Shown here: positions 16,521 through 24,937 of the stretch, piece by piece
How the letters are laid out: each line of letters begins with the position of its first letter
Position numbering within the stretch: position 1 is the stretch's first letter
Assembly (NCBI GenBank): GCA_963668605.1
Contig: OY764903.1
Coordinates: 1,550,001 to 1,614,000, forward strand
Reading direction: 5' to 3'
Length of the DNA: 64,000 bases
DNA from: G963668605 sp963668605
GTDB taxonomy: Bacteria; Acidobacteriota; Terriglobia; Bryobacterales; Bryobacteraceae
The notes under the pieces: model-generated
Told to the model about the DNA's origin: nothing
The model's input: the letters and a program-made list of their open reading frames with translations, nothing else
Database searches by the model: none
Translations under genes and position numbers: made by a program

Positions 16521-17969
16521 ATGGAGTTCCTGCTCACAGTCAGGGACCTCTCGAAATCCTTCTGGGGCGTGAAGGCTCTCGACCGCGTGCGGCTCGAAGT
16601 GAAGCCGGGCGAGGTGCATGCCATCGCCGGCGAGAATGGAGCGGGCAAATCCACGCTCATGAAAATCCTCGCCGGGATCCACGCGCCGGATTCCGGCGAG
16701 ATCGTCTTCCGCGGCAGCGGCATTGCGATGATCCATCAGGAACTGATGCCGTTTCCGGAGATGAGCGTCGCCGAAAACATCTGCATGGGACAGGAACCCA
16801 CACACTGGCTGCCTGGCCTGCTCGACAAGCGGGCGATGAACGCGCGGGCACTAAAGTTGCTCGGTAGACTTCGCTCCAACGTGCCGCCAACGCGTGGCAT
16901 GAAACACCTCAGCGTCGCGGAAATGCAGACCGTCGAGATCGCCAAAGCGCTCGCCCGCCAAGCCAGCCTGCTGATCATGGACGAGCCGACGTCCGCACTC
17001 TCCGACCGCGAAATCGACGCGCTTTTCGACGTCATCGCATACCTGAAAGAGCGCGGCATCGCAGTCCTCTACATCTCTCATAAGCTCGATGAGATCTTTC
17101 GCATCGCCGATCGCATCACAGTCTTGCGCGACGGGCAGCATGTCGCCACGCACGAGATCGGCGAGGTCGACGAACAGCGCCTGATCGCGCTCATGGTCGG
17201 CCGCGAGATGAGTACGGTCTTTCCGAAATCCGACAGAGCGCCCGGCGAGCCTGTTCTCGAGGTGCGCGGCCTCGGAAAATCCGGCCGCTTTCGCGACGTC
17301 AGTTTCACACTGCGCAAGGGTGAGATTCTCGGGATTGCGGGACTGATGGGAGCCGGCCGCACGGACGTCGCCGCGGCCATCGCCGGACTCGAACCCGCTG
17401 ATAGCGGCCAGATTTTCGTGCACGGAGAATGCGTGCGCAGCGCCAGTCCCGGCGAGACGCTCGCCCGCGGAATCGCCCTGGTCCATGAGGACCGCAAGAA
17501 GTTCGGCCTGGCGCCGGACCTGCCGGTTGGGCACAACATCACGCTCGCAAGCCTGTCGCGCTGCTGCCGCGGACCGTTCATCGACCACCGCAGCGAAAGC
17601 CGCGTGGCCGATGAGCAGATCCGCAACTTTGCGATCAAGACGGCCGGCCGCGATCAGCCTGTCAAGCGCCTGAGCGGCGGAAATCAGCAGAAGGTCGTGA
17701 TCGCGAAAGCGTTGCTGACCAATCCATCGGTGCTGATTCTCGATGAGCCGACGCGGGGCATCGACATCGGTGCGAAAGCGGAAATCTATGCCCTCATCGC
17801 GCGGCTGGCCCGCGACGGAATGGCGATCCTGATGGTCTCCTCCGAGTTGAACGAGATCCTCGCGCTGAGCGATCGCATCCTGGTAATGCGCGAGGGCGCG
17901 GTCTCGGCGGAGTTGAACCCGCGCCACACGACGCCCGAAGAGATTCTGCACCACGCCATGCCCGAATGA
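16521..17969 (+). CDS. Sugar-type ABC transporter ATP-binding protein (RbsA-like)
   Basis: Double ATPase of 482 residues typical of the ribose/simple-sugar importers. First cassette: GENGAGKST (Walker A), LSVAEMQTVEIAKAL (signature), LLIMDEPTSAL (Walker B). Second cassette: degenerate Walker A region IAGLMGAGRTD, LSGGNQQKVVIAKAL, and VLILDEPTRGIDIGAK. As in RbsA, the second site has lost the canonical P-loop lysine. I start at the ATG at 16521; a TTG three bases before is also possible. It is followed nine bases later by the permease gene. Confidence 0.93.
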   Translation: MEFLLTVRDLSKSFWGVKALDRVRLEVKPGEVHAIAGENGAGKSTLMKILAGIHAPDSGEIVFRGSGIAMIHQELMPFPEMSVAENICMGQEPTHWLPGLLDKRAMNARALKLLGRLRSNVPPTRGMKHLSVAEMQTVEIAKALARQASLLIMDEPTSALSDREIDALFDVIAYLKERGIAVLYISHKLDEIFRIADRITVLRDGQHVATHEIGEVDEQRLIALMVGREMSTVFPKSDRAPGEPVLEVRGLGKSGRFRDVSFTLRKGEILGIAGLMGAGRTDVAAAIAGLEPADSGQIFVHGECVRSASPGETLARGIALVHEDRKKFGLAPDLPVGHNITLASLSRCCRGPFIDHRSESRVADEQIRNFAIKTAGRDQPVKRLSGGNQQKVVIAKALLTNPSVLILDEPTRGIDIGAKAEIYALIARLARDGMAILMVSSELNEILALSDRILVMREGAVSAELNPRHTTPEEILHHAMPE

Positions 17970-17978
17970 GGAACACAG

Positions 17979-18920
17979 ATGCCATTCGCTAAGACAAAAT
18001 CGTTGTACGGGAAGCTGGGTCTGGTGGCCGCGCTCGTGCTGATCTTCGTGGCGTTGTCGCTCGCGCGGCCGAACTTCCTGACGGTGGCGAACCTCGTCAA
18101 CCTGATCCGGCAGATCTCGATCAATGGAATCCTCGCCGTGGGCGTCACGTATGTCTTGCTCACCGGCGGCGTCGATCTCTCGCTCGGTTCGCTGGTCGCG
18201 TTGACCGGCGTGGTCGCAGCAAGCTTCGCGCACGCTGAGCAGTATCCGGTGATCGTGCCCATTGGAATCGCCGTGCTCGCCGGCGCCTGCTGCGGTTTGC
18301 TCAACGGTTTCGTGATTACGAAAGGCCGCGTCGCGCCGTTCATCGTCACGCTCGGCACGATGACCGCGGCGCGCGGATTGGCGCTGGTTCTCAGCGGCGG
18401 CAGGCCGGTCTCGAACCTGAGCCGCGAATTCACCAGCATCGGCAGCGGCAGCGTGTTGGGCATCCCGATTCCGATTCTGCTATTTGCCGCCGTCGCACTG
18501 CTCTCGCACGGGCTTCTGAAGCACATACGCATCGGCCGCTACATCTATGCGGTTGGCGGCAACGAGAACGCCGCGCGTGCGTCGGGCATTAATGTCGCCG
18601 CGGTCAAGACGTTCGCCTATACGGTCTGCGGGGCGCTCGCCGGACTCGCCGGCCTGGTCCTGGCGGCGCGCATCACCACCGGCCAGCCGAACGCGGGTGT
18701 GGGCTATGAACTCGATGCGATCGCGGCGGTCGTGATCGGCGGCACTAGTCTCAACGGCGGCGTGGGCGGAATCGGCGGGACCATCCTGGGTGCGCTGCTA
18801 ATGGGCGTGATCAATAATGGCTTGGACCTGCTGAACGTATCCTCGTACTACCAGCAGATTGTGAAGGGCGTGCTGATCGTCGGCGCGGTCTGGCTCGACA
18901 CACGGCAGAAACACTATTGA
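17979..18920 (+). CDS. Sugar-type ABC transporter permease (RbsC-like)
   Basis: 313 residues with about eight to ten membrane helices. It has the family features YVLLTGGVDLSLGSLVALTG, then GNENAARASGINV and LDAIAAVVIGGTSLNGGVGG, all diagnostic of the RbsC/XylH (BPD_transp_2) permeases. It sits between the ATPase and the binding-protein gene in an apparent three-gene operon. It forms the inner-membrane channel of the importer. Confidence 0.93.
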   Translation: MPFAKTKSLYGKLGLVAALVLIFVALSLARPNFLTVANLVNLIRQISINGILAVGVTYVLLTGGVDLSLGSLVALTGVVAASFAHAEQYPVIVPIGIAVLAGACCGLLNGFVITKGRVAPFIVTLGTMTAARGLALVLSGGRPVSNLSREFTSIGSGSVLGIPIPILLFAAVALLSHGLLKHIRIGRYIYAVGGNENAARASGINVAAVKTFAYTVCGALAGLAGLVLAARITTGQPNAGVGYELDAIAAVVIGGTSLNGGVGGIGGTILGALLMGVINNGLDLLNVSSYYQQIVKGVLIVGAVWLDTRQKHY

Positions 18921-18948
18921 AAATGCTATTTTCTAACAGGCACCAGAG

Positions 18949-19863
18949 ATGAAGAAAATCACAGCCATCCTTGCGCTCGCGCTGTGCGGATGCGCCCGCG
19001 AGCAATCGCCAGCCGGAAAGCCGCTCGTCATCGGCGTCTCGCTCATGAACCTGTCTTCCGAATTCATCGTCATGCTCAACAAGTCGATGGAAGCCAAGGC
19101 GCGCGAGATGGGCGTGCAGTTGATCGTGAACGATGCGCAACGCAGCGCCGACCGGCAAGTGCAGCAGGTGGAGAGCTTCATCGCGCAAAAGGTGGATGCG
19201 ATCATTCTCAACCCATGCGAGGTCGACGCCAGTTCGCCAGCCGTGGAGAAGGCCCTGGCCGCGGGCATCCCGATCGTGAATGTGAACTCGGAAACCAGAG
19301 CCACACCCACCGCATTCATCGGCTCGCGCGACGAGGAGTCGGCACGCATCGCGATGGACTACATAGCGAAACGCTTGCAGGGTCAAGGCAATCTCGCAAT
19401 GATGCACGGTTTTATGGGTCAGGCCGCGCAGATCAAGCGCGATCAGGGAGCGCGTGAGATCCTCGCAAAGAACACGGGGCTGAAATTACTGGCCGAACAA
19501 ACGGCCGAATGGGACCGCGCGAAAGCGATGACGCTGATGGAGAACTGGATCCAATCCTATGGCTCCAAGTTGAACGCCGTGTTTGCGCAGAATGACGAAA
19601 TGGGTATGGGCGCGTTGATCGCGCTCGAACAGGCGAAGAAAAAAGAGCACGTGATCGTCGTCAGCGTGGATGCCATCGCGGACGCGCTACAGGCCGTCAA
19701 GGACGGGCGTCTCGACGCTACCGTGTTTCAGGATTCCGCCGGCCAGGGACAAACCGCCCTCGAAACGGCTGTGCGGATCATCCGCAAGCAGCCGTACGAG
19801 AAGCAGGTTTTCATTCCGTTTCAATTAGTTACAAAAGAGAATGTGCGGCAGTACTTGAAGTAG
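18949..19863 (+). CDS. Sugar-type ABC transporter substrate-binding lipoprotein (RbsB-like)
   Basis: 304 residues of the Peripla_BP_4 family. The N-terminus MKKITAILALALCGCAREQ is a lipoprotein signal with the cleavable Cys after LCG, so the mature protein is anchored to a membrane. Family features are VIGVSLMNLSSEFIVMLNK, QVESFIAQKVDAIILNP and AVFAQNDEMGMGALIAL. The ligand is probably a sugar or nucleoside-like molecule, but the binding residues do not allow a firm call. It is the last gene of the importer operon and lies 70 bases before a group II intron. Confidence 0.92.
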   Translation: MKKITAILALALCGCAREQSPAGKPLVIGVSLMNLSSEFIVMLNKSMEAKAREMGVQLIVNDAQRSADRQVQQVESFIAQKVDAIILNPCEVDASSPAVEKALAAGIPIVNVNSETRATPTAFIGSRDEESARIAMDYIAKRLQGQGNLAMMHGFMGQAAQIKRDQGAREILAKNTGLKLLAEQTAEWDRAKAMTLMENWIQSYGSKLNAVFAQNDEMGMGALIALEQAKKKEHVIVVSVDAIADALQAVKDGRLDATVFQDSAGQGQTALETAVRIIRKQPYEKQVFIPFQLVTKENVRQYLK

Positions 19864-19904
19864 CTACACCAGGACTGCGCCGGGGAAATTGCTTCATCTT
19901 GAAC

Positions 19905-19931
19905 GGTGCCGGAAGCGCCAGCGACCGGAGG
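19905..19931. repeat. REP-like repeat arm
   Basis: 27-bp arm with core AGCGACCGGAGG. It agrees with 41738-41764 at 24 of 27 positions. Shorter relatives occur at 34119-34136 and, inverted, at 21886-21895. The group II intron begins one base after it. Confidence 0.6.
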
Positions 19932-19932
19932 C

Positions 19933-21808
19933 GTGTGCCCAGCATGGGCAGAATCTAATTGGATGAAAGGAGCCAATCGGAGCCGATGAAGGCAACCGTA
20001 GCGAAACGCAAGGCGTAGCCGCGAGGCGAAGCCGAAAGAAGCGCGTAGCAAACTCTCGACCGTAGGGACACGAACTGGCAGTGAGGCCGGGTGCGGGCGG
20101 CAAGCTGGCGCCAAACAGCGAAGCCCAAAGATCATCAAGACGCATCAGGTACAGCCAGTCGGCACGAGGGGACAGATTCTGCACCTTACCTGGGGAGATC
20201 TCTTGCATGAGAGTGGAGGAGAAGTCAGCAGAGGCCGTAGTAGCGAAGAAGCCGTTGTAATGACGGTGGAGCGAAGGGCCGAAGGACCAATGCATTGGAG
20301 CTAGAGGAGGAACTGGAGGCCGGCGCAATAAGCGAACTCGAATCGCGGGACGTCACAACTACGGTGGCGAGAGCCCGGGAGTGCTTTCGGATCAGGCGGT
20401 GCAGCCGCGGAAGTCTGAACGCGAGGAGACGATGCCGGAGCTCTGCGAACCTCTCGACGGAGAGCAATGTACGAGACGTTAATGGAAACAGCCGTACGGG
20501 ACGAGAACTACGCGCAAGCGCTGGCGGCGGTGAAACGCAACCGGGGAGCGGCGGGTATCGATCGGATGACGACGGCGCAACTGGAATCGCATCTTCAGGC
20601 GAACTGGTGGATCCTCAAAGACAAACTTCTGAAGGGGACCTACGTTCCAAGTCCCGTGAGGCGTGTAGAGATACCGAAGCCAAGCGGGGGCACGCGGACA
20701 CTGGGCATCCCGACGGTACAGGACCGGTTCATACAGCAGTTGTTATTGCAAGTGCTGACACCGGTCTTCGATCCGCAATTCAGCGGGCACAGTTACGGAT
20801 TCCGGCCGGGGCGCAGCGCACAGGACGCCGTGCGAGCCGCACAGCAATATGCGCAGGGAGGGAAGGACTGGGTGGTGGATCTAGACATCGCCAAGTTCTT
20901 CGACCACGTCAATCACGACATCCTGATAGGCCGGATCGCGGAAGTGATCCGGGACAAACGGGTGTTGCAACTGATTGGGAAATACCTGCGGCGGGGAAGC
21001 ATGGTGAACGGGGTGGTGACGAAAAGCGTGGAGGGAACGCCGCAAGGCGGACCGCTGTCTCCATTGCTGGCCAACATCTACCTGGACGCGCTCGATAAGG
21101 AACTGGAGCGGAGGCAGCACAGCTTCTGCCGCTATGCCGATGACTGCAATATCTACGTAGGCAGTCAAGCGGCGGCGGAGCGAACGCTGGCTTCGATACA
21201 GGGCTGGATCGAGAAGCATCTGCGGTTGAAGGTGAATGCCGCCAAGAGCGGAACGGGGAGGGTTTGGGAACGTAAGTTCCTGGGCTTTCGACTGGACTGC
21301 AAGAAGCGGATCGGAATAGCACCGGAGAGTGTCGAACGATTCAAGGACCGGGTTCGCGAACTCTGGGATGCGCGGCGAAGTCGCAGCAGTAAACAACTGC
21401 GTGACGATTGGAACCGCTACGTGCGTGGCTGGTGGGGGTACTTCCGGCTGGTCGAAGCACGGACCCGGATTCGCGACCTGGAAAGCTGGGTTCGACGGCA
21501 CATTCGGAAGTGTTTCTGGTTGCGATGGCACGACACGCGGGGACGACTGCGAAAGTTACGGCAGCTTGGCATCACGCGGGACCGGCACTTAGGCGTGGTC
21601 GGCAGCAGTCGCGGAGCATGGGCGATGGCGGTGCATCCTGTAATCAACACCGCTATCAGCCACGCGAAACTGCGGAGATACGGCTTCTTGTTTCCAACCG
21701 ATCTTGAGGCTCGTTAGATCGCCTTTGGTTCAACCGCCGGATGCGGAAAACCGCACGTCCGGTGGTGTGGGAGGGTGGCCGGGCGAAATCCCGGTCACTC
21801 CACCCGAT
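19933..21808 (+). mobile_element. Group II intron with encoded reverse transcriptase
   Basis: The proposed 5' end GTGTGCCC (19933) fits the GUGYG intron consensus, and the following sequence forms the GC-rich structured 5' domain (CCCAGCATGGGC hairpin at 19938-19949). The 3' part after the ORF has a domain V-like hairpin, GCCGGATGCGG with CCGCACGTCCGG (about 21736-21764), then a domain VI-like hairpin (GCCGGGCGAAATCCCGGTC), and ends in CCACCCGAT at 21808 (AY end). Total about 1.88 kb with the maturase ORF inside domain IV. The borders are my reading of consensus and need an RNA-family model. Confidence 0.8.
20467..21717 (+). CDS. ltrA: Group II intron reverse transcriptase/maturase
   Basis: 416 residues. 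RT motifs are all visible: GIDRMT, PKPSGGTRTLGIPTVQDR, HSYGFRPGRSAQDAV, VVDLDIAKFFDHVNHD, GTPQGGPLSPLLANIYLD and the catalytic FCRYADDCNIY. The C-terminal part is the maturase (GIIM/X) domain, with WNRYVRGWWGYFRL. No HNH endonuclease domain follows, so the intron probably uses endonuclease-independent retrohoming. The ORF seems intact. It is needed for splicing and mobility of the surrounding intron. Confidence 0.95.
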   Translation: MYETLMETAVRDENYAQALAAVKRNRGAAGIDRMTTAQLESHLQANWWILKDKLLKGTYVPSPVRRVEIPKPSGGTRTLGIPTVQDRFIQQLLLQVLTPVFDPQFSGHSYGFRPGRSAQDAVRAAQQYAQGGKDWVVDLDIAKFFDHVNHDILIGRIAEVIRDKRVLQLIGKYLRRGSMVNGVVTKSVEGTPQGGPLSPLLANIYLDALDKELERRQHSFCRYADDCNIYVGSQAAAERTLASIQGWIEKHLRLKVNAAKSGTGRVWERKFLGFRLDCKKRIGIAPESVERFKDRVRELWDARRSRSSKQLRDDWNRYVRGWWGYFRLVEARTRIRDLESWVRRHIRKCFWLRWHDTRGRLRKLRQLGITRDRHLGVVGSSRGAWAMAVHPVINTAISHAKLRRYGFLFPTDLEAR

Positions 21809-21976
21809 GGGAATGCTTCCATATCTTCTGAACATCCCTATGGAACGCTCCACGAACACCGACGAAACGTGGTGAAATCGCAGCATCCGGTCGCTCTCGG
21901 CATCGTTATGAGTGCGCGCCGAATGACACCGAGCAGGCGCTCCCGTCTGTTCCGGACAGGATTAATTGAAACTAGC

Positions 21977-23359
21977 TCAGACGGCGCGCTTCTTCGCCTC
22001 GCCGGGCGTCAGAATCGGCCAATCGGGAGAGTCCCGATGCGCAGCGGCGAAGATCTCCTCGATCTTGCGGACTACTTCCGGATGTTGGGCCGCCAGGTCG
22101 TTGCGCTCGGCGATATCCTTCGAAAGATCATAGAGTTCGATGGGAGACTTGAGTCCCTTGCGCACGCCCTTCCAATTGCCGGTGCGCGCCGCCTGGTCGA
22201 AGCCGCGTTCATGGAACTCCCAGTAGAAGTACTCATGCGGCTTCTGCTGCTTGCCGAGCAGCACGGGCACGATGGATTGGCCGTCCAGGCCCGCCGGTGC
22301 GGGCACGCCCGCAAGTTCCGCCGCAGTAGGCAGAATGTCCCAGAACGCCCATGGAAAATCGCTGACAGCGCCGGCGCGAATCTGGCCGGGCCAACGGAAA
22401 ATCGTGGGCACGCGAATGCCGCCTTCATACATGTCGCGTTTAATGCCGCGCAGCGGACCGCTGCTTTCGAAGAAGTTCGGCTCATGGCCACCCTCGCGGT
22501 GCGGGCCGTTATCTGAGCTGAAAATCACCAGCGTGTTCCCGTCGAGGCCCTTGCTCTTGAGCGCATCCATCAGCTTTCCGACATCCGCGTCCATACGTGT
22601 AATCATAGCCGCGAAGTTTTTCTCCTGCTGCGGCCAGGGCTGCTTGGAGTAGGGCGCATCGCTGGGAACCTGCATCCCGTTGCCGGTATCGCGGCCCAGT
22701 TCGTTGTTGGCGTGCGGCGCTGTGTAGCAGACATGCAGGAAGAATGGCTGCGCGGCCGTCTGCTTGCCGATGAACTCCAGCGCTCGCGCGGTAAACAGGT
22801 CGGGCGCATAGTCTTTTTGCTGCGTGCCGAGATTGCCCTTGCACAGGAACGCTTTTTCGTTGTCGAGCAAGTGTTCGGGATAATATTCGTGCGCGTGCAA
22901 TTGGCTGAAGTAGCCGAACCAGTCGTCGAAGCCCTTGCGCGTGGGATAGCCGCTGGAACCAAGTTGCCCGAGCGACCACTTGCCGACCAGTCCCGTGCGA
23001 TAGCCCGCCTTCTTGAGCACTTCGGGAACAATTGGCTGATCAGGCTTCAACGGCAGATCGATGGGTTTGTTGCCGCGAGTCGTTGCATGGCCTGTGTGGA
23101 AGCCGGTCATCAGACAGCAGCGCGACGGCGCGCACACCGTGCTGCCTGCGTAGGCGGAGGTGAAGCGCATGCCTTCGGCCGCAAGGCGGCTGATGTTCGG
23201 CGTCTGTATGCGTGTCTGGCCATAGCAGGTCAAATCGCCATACCCGAGATCGTCGGCAAGAATGAAGACGATGTTAGGACGGCGCGCGGGCGCGGCAACA
23301 CCTCCCGCCGCGGCCATCAACGTAGAGCCAGTCAGTCGAAAAAATTCCTTACGCGTCAT
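21977..23359 (-). CDS. Sulfatase (arylsulfatase A type)
   Basis: 460 residues with a twin-arginine-lacking but signal-like N-terminus (RKEFFRLTGSTLMAAAGG). Alkaline-phosphatase-fold sulfatase. NIVFILADDLGYGDLTCYG holds the metal-binding Asp pair, and STVCAPSRCCLMTG holds the CxPSR motif whose Cys is converted to formylglycine. GNTLVIFSSDNGPHREGG supplies further metal ligands. I start at the ATG with GGAGG upstream; a GTG one codon earlier is possible. It lies 30 bases downstream of the DUF1080 gene on the same strand, suggesting joint action on a sulfated polysaccharide. No formylglycine-generating enzyme is in the window. Confidence 0.93.
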   Translation of the reverse strand: MTRKEFFRLTGSTLMAAAGGVAAPARRPNIVFILADDLGYGDLTCYGQTRIQTPNISRLAAEGMRFTSAYAGSTVCAPSRCCLMTGFHTGHATTRGNKPIDLPLKPDQPIVPEVLKKAGYRTGLVGKWSLGQLGSSGYPTRKGFDDWFGYFSQLHAHEYYPEHLLDNEKAFLCKGNLGTQQKDYAPDLFTARALEFIGKQTAAQPFFLHVCYTAPHANNELGRDTGNGMQVPSDAPYSKQPWPQQEKNFAAMITRMDADVGKLMDALKSKGLDGNTLVIFSSDNGPHREGGHEPNFFESSGPLRGIKRDMYEGGIRVPTIFRWPGQIRAGAVSDFPWAFWDILPTAAELAGVPAPAGLDGQSIVPVLLGKQQKPHEYFYWEFHERGFDQAARTGNWKGVRKGLKSPIELYDLSKDIAERNDLAAQHPEVVRKIEEIFAAAHRDSPDWPILTPGEAKKRAV

Positions 23360-23389
23360 CACGCGCCTCCTGTTTACAGTTCGCAGAAA

Positions 23390-24277
23390 CTAGGGTTGGT
23401 CGTAGCCGCGCAGGCGGCGGACCCAGATATTGCGGTAGCGCACCTTGGTGTCGTGATCTTGCAAAGCGAGCGGCCCCTCGGGCTCGTGGGCGACATAAGG
23501 GGCGACGATGCGATGCGCCATCGGCCCGATGATCTCCTGACGGTGTTGCGTCAGCACACCGTTGAGGAAGATGGTCACATAGGCCGGCTTGACGAGCTTT
23601 TCGCCTTCAAACTTCGGAGCTTCGAAAACGATATCGTACATCTGCCATTCGCCCGGCTTGCGCGCGGCGTTCACCAGTGGCGGCCACTGCCCGTAGATCG
23701 CACCAACCTGGCCGTCGGCGTAGGTCGGGTTTTCGTAAGAATCGATCACTTGCATCTCATAACGGTGCATGATCAGGATGCCGCTGTTGCCGCGCCACTG
23801 GCTGGTGCCGTCGATCACTTTGGGCGCTGCCCATTCGACGTGGATCTGGCAGTCTCCGAATTTCTCTTTGCTGACCAGGTCTCCCGTTCCGCCGACCACT
23901 TCCACGTAACCTTTTTCCAACTTCCAGGCCGGCGCGGTAACCTTGCCCTGGTTTTTCTTCTTGCCAGCGTTAGTCCAGTGCGAAAGGTCTTTGCCATCAA
24001 AGAGCACGACCGCGTCCGAAGGCGGAAGACCAGGCTTCTCCTGGGTGCTGAAGGTGCCCGGCGTGATCACGCGGGGACTCGGGCGCTTGATATCGTGGAC
24101 GCGCCATTTCTGCCCCGGCAGCACGGGGGTGTCGTCATAGCCGAGCGGCGCGGTGCGCTGTTGCTTTTTGGGTTGCGCCTGCTGCGCGGAGGCCGCCGTG
24201 CAGAGCAGCGCGGCGCACAGGCCGAGCACGGCCGCGCTGGCGGCGTGCGAAGTGCGAAGTTGGAATGGAAAATTCAT
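23390..24277 (-). CDS. DUF1080 family secreted protein (3-keto-disaccharide hydrolase-like)
   Basis: 295 residues with a signal peptide ending near LCTAASAQQ. The domain (PF06439-type) has the concanavalin-like landmarks VVLFDGKDLSHWTNAG, WRGNSGILIMHRYEMQVIDS, and RKPGEWQMYDIVFEAP. Some family members hydrolyse 3-keto-disaccharides; most are uncharacterised but abundant in Acidobacteriota and Planctomycetota. It is the first gene of a pair with the sulfatase. Confidence 0.9.
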   Translation of the reverse strand: MNFPFQLRTSHAASAAVLGLCAALLCTAASAQQAQPKKQQRTAPLGYDDTPVLPGQKWRVHDIKRPSPRVITPGTFSTQEKPGLPPSDAVVLFDGKDLSHWTNAGKKKNQGKVTAPAWKLEKGYVEVVGGTGDLVSKEKFGDCQIHVEWAAPKVIDGTSQWRGNSGILIMHRYEMQVIDSYENPTYADGQVGAIYGQWPPLVNAARKPGEWQMYDIVFEAPKFEGEKLVKPAYVTIFLNGVLTQHRQEIIGPMAHRIVAPYVAHEPEGPLALQDHDTKVRYRNIWVRRLRGYDQP

Positions 24278-24360
24278 AGTTGAATCCTGGAGCCGAATTA
24301 GTTAGAGTATCAGAAACGGAGGCATGTGGGCAGTGTTTGAGACCGTTCGATTTTTGTCTC

Positions 24361-24386
24361 TTGACAACGCCGGATTCTGCTATACT
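24361..24386 (+). promoter_or_regulatory. Candidate promoter for the RRM gene
   Basis: TGCTATACT (24378-24386) looks like an extended -10 box. A TTGACA lies at 24361-24366, but the 14-base spacing is short, so the -35 match may be fortuitous. The leader to the start codon would be about 95 bases, which is long. Confidence 0.4.
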
Positions 24387-24489
24387 AATGGCGCGTACGG
24401 TTTTGCCCGGTAAACTACACATCGATCCGCCCATGATGCAGGTCAGCATTACCTCCAGCAACGCCGCTCACCACTCGTAAGGAGATAGC

Positions 24490-24858
24490 ATGAAGAATAT
24501 TTTCGTCGGAAACTTGGATTTTGGAACGACGGAGCAGGACCTGAGATCGTTGTTTGAGCGCTATGGCGCGGTGGAACGGGTGACGATTGTCACTGACCGC
24601 GACACGGGCCGCTCCCGGGGCTTTGGCTTTGTCGAAATGTCCGCTAACTCGGAAGCGGACCAGGCCATCAACGCGCTGAACGGCACCGACGTCAACGGAC
24701 GCGGCATCAACGTAAATGAAGCTCGCCCGAAGGGCGAAGGCGGCGGCGGCGGCCGTGGCGGTTTCGGAGCCAACAAGCGTCCGAGTGGCGGCGGTGGCGG
24801 CCGCGGCGGATTCGGCGGCGGCGGCGGTGGCAACAAGAGGCGCGAACCGCGCTGGTAG
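24490..24858 (+). CDS. Glycine-rich RRM RNA-binding protein
   Basis: 122 residues starting after TAAGGAGATAGC. The single RNA-recognition motif has RNP2 (IFVGNLDF) at residue 4 and RNP1 (RGFGFVEM) at about residue 42. The C-terminal 45 residues are Gly/Arg-rich (GGGGRGGFG repeats) with a basic end, like cold-induced cyanobacterial Rbp and eukaryotic GRP proteins. It probably binds single-stranded RNA, acting as chaperone or regulator. It is monocistronic, with a long leader and its own terminator. Confidence 0.93.
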   Translation: MKNIFVGNLDFGTTEQDLRSLFERYGAVERVTIVTDRDTGRSRGFGFVEMSANSEADQAINALNGTDVNGRGINVNEARPKGEGGGGGRGGFGANKRPSGGGGGRGGFGGGGGGNKRREPRW

Positions 24859-24889
24859 TTCTTGGAGGTTTTGGGCGGAATTCACGAAG

Positions 24890-24915
24890 AGGCGGCCTGC
24901 AAAGGCCGCCTTTTT
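24890..24915. terminator. Rho-independent terminator
   Basis: 8-bp perfect stem AGGCGGCC/GGCCGCCT around a TGCAAA loop, followed by TTTTC. It sits just after the RRM gene and before the convergent acetate kinase stop. Confidence 0.85.
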
Positions 24916-24937
24916 CGTTTTCCACGCCTGCGCTCAT

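Noticed and set aside
15274..16521. Open frame of 415 codons on the plus strand
   Set aside because: Antisense to the molybdopterin subunit, which has clear catalytic motifs; typical high-GC shadow.
16851..18233. Open frame of 460 codons on the minus strand
   Set aside because: Antisense to the ABC ATPase and permease genes; Arg/His/Asp-rich translation with no domain.
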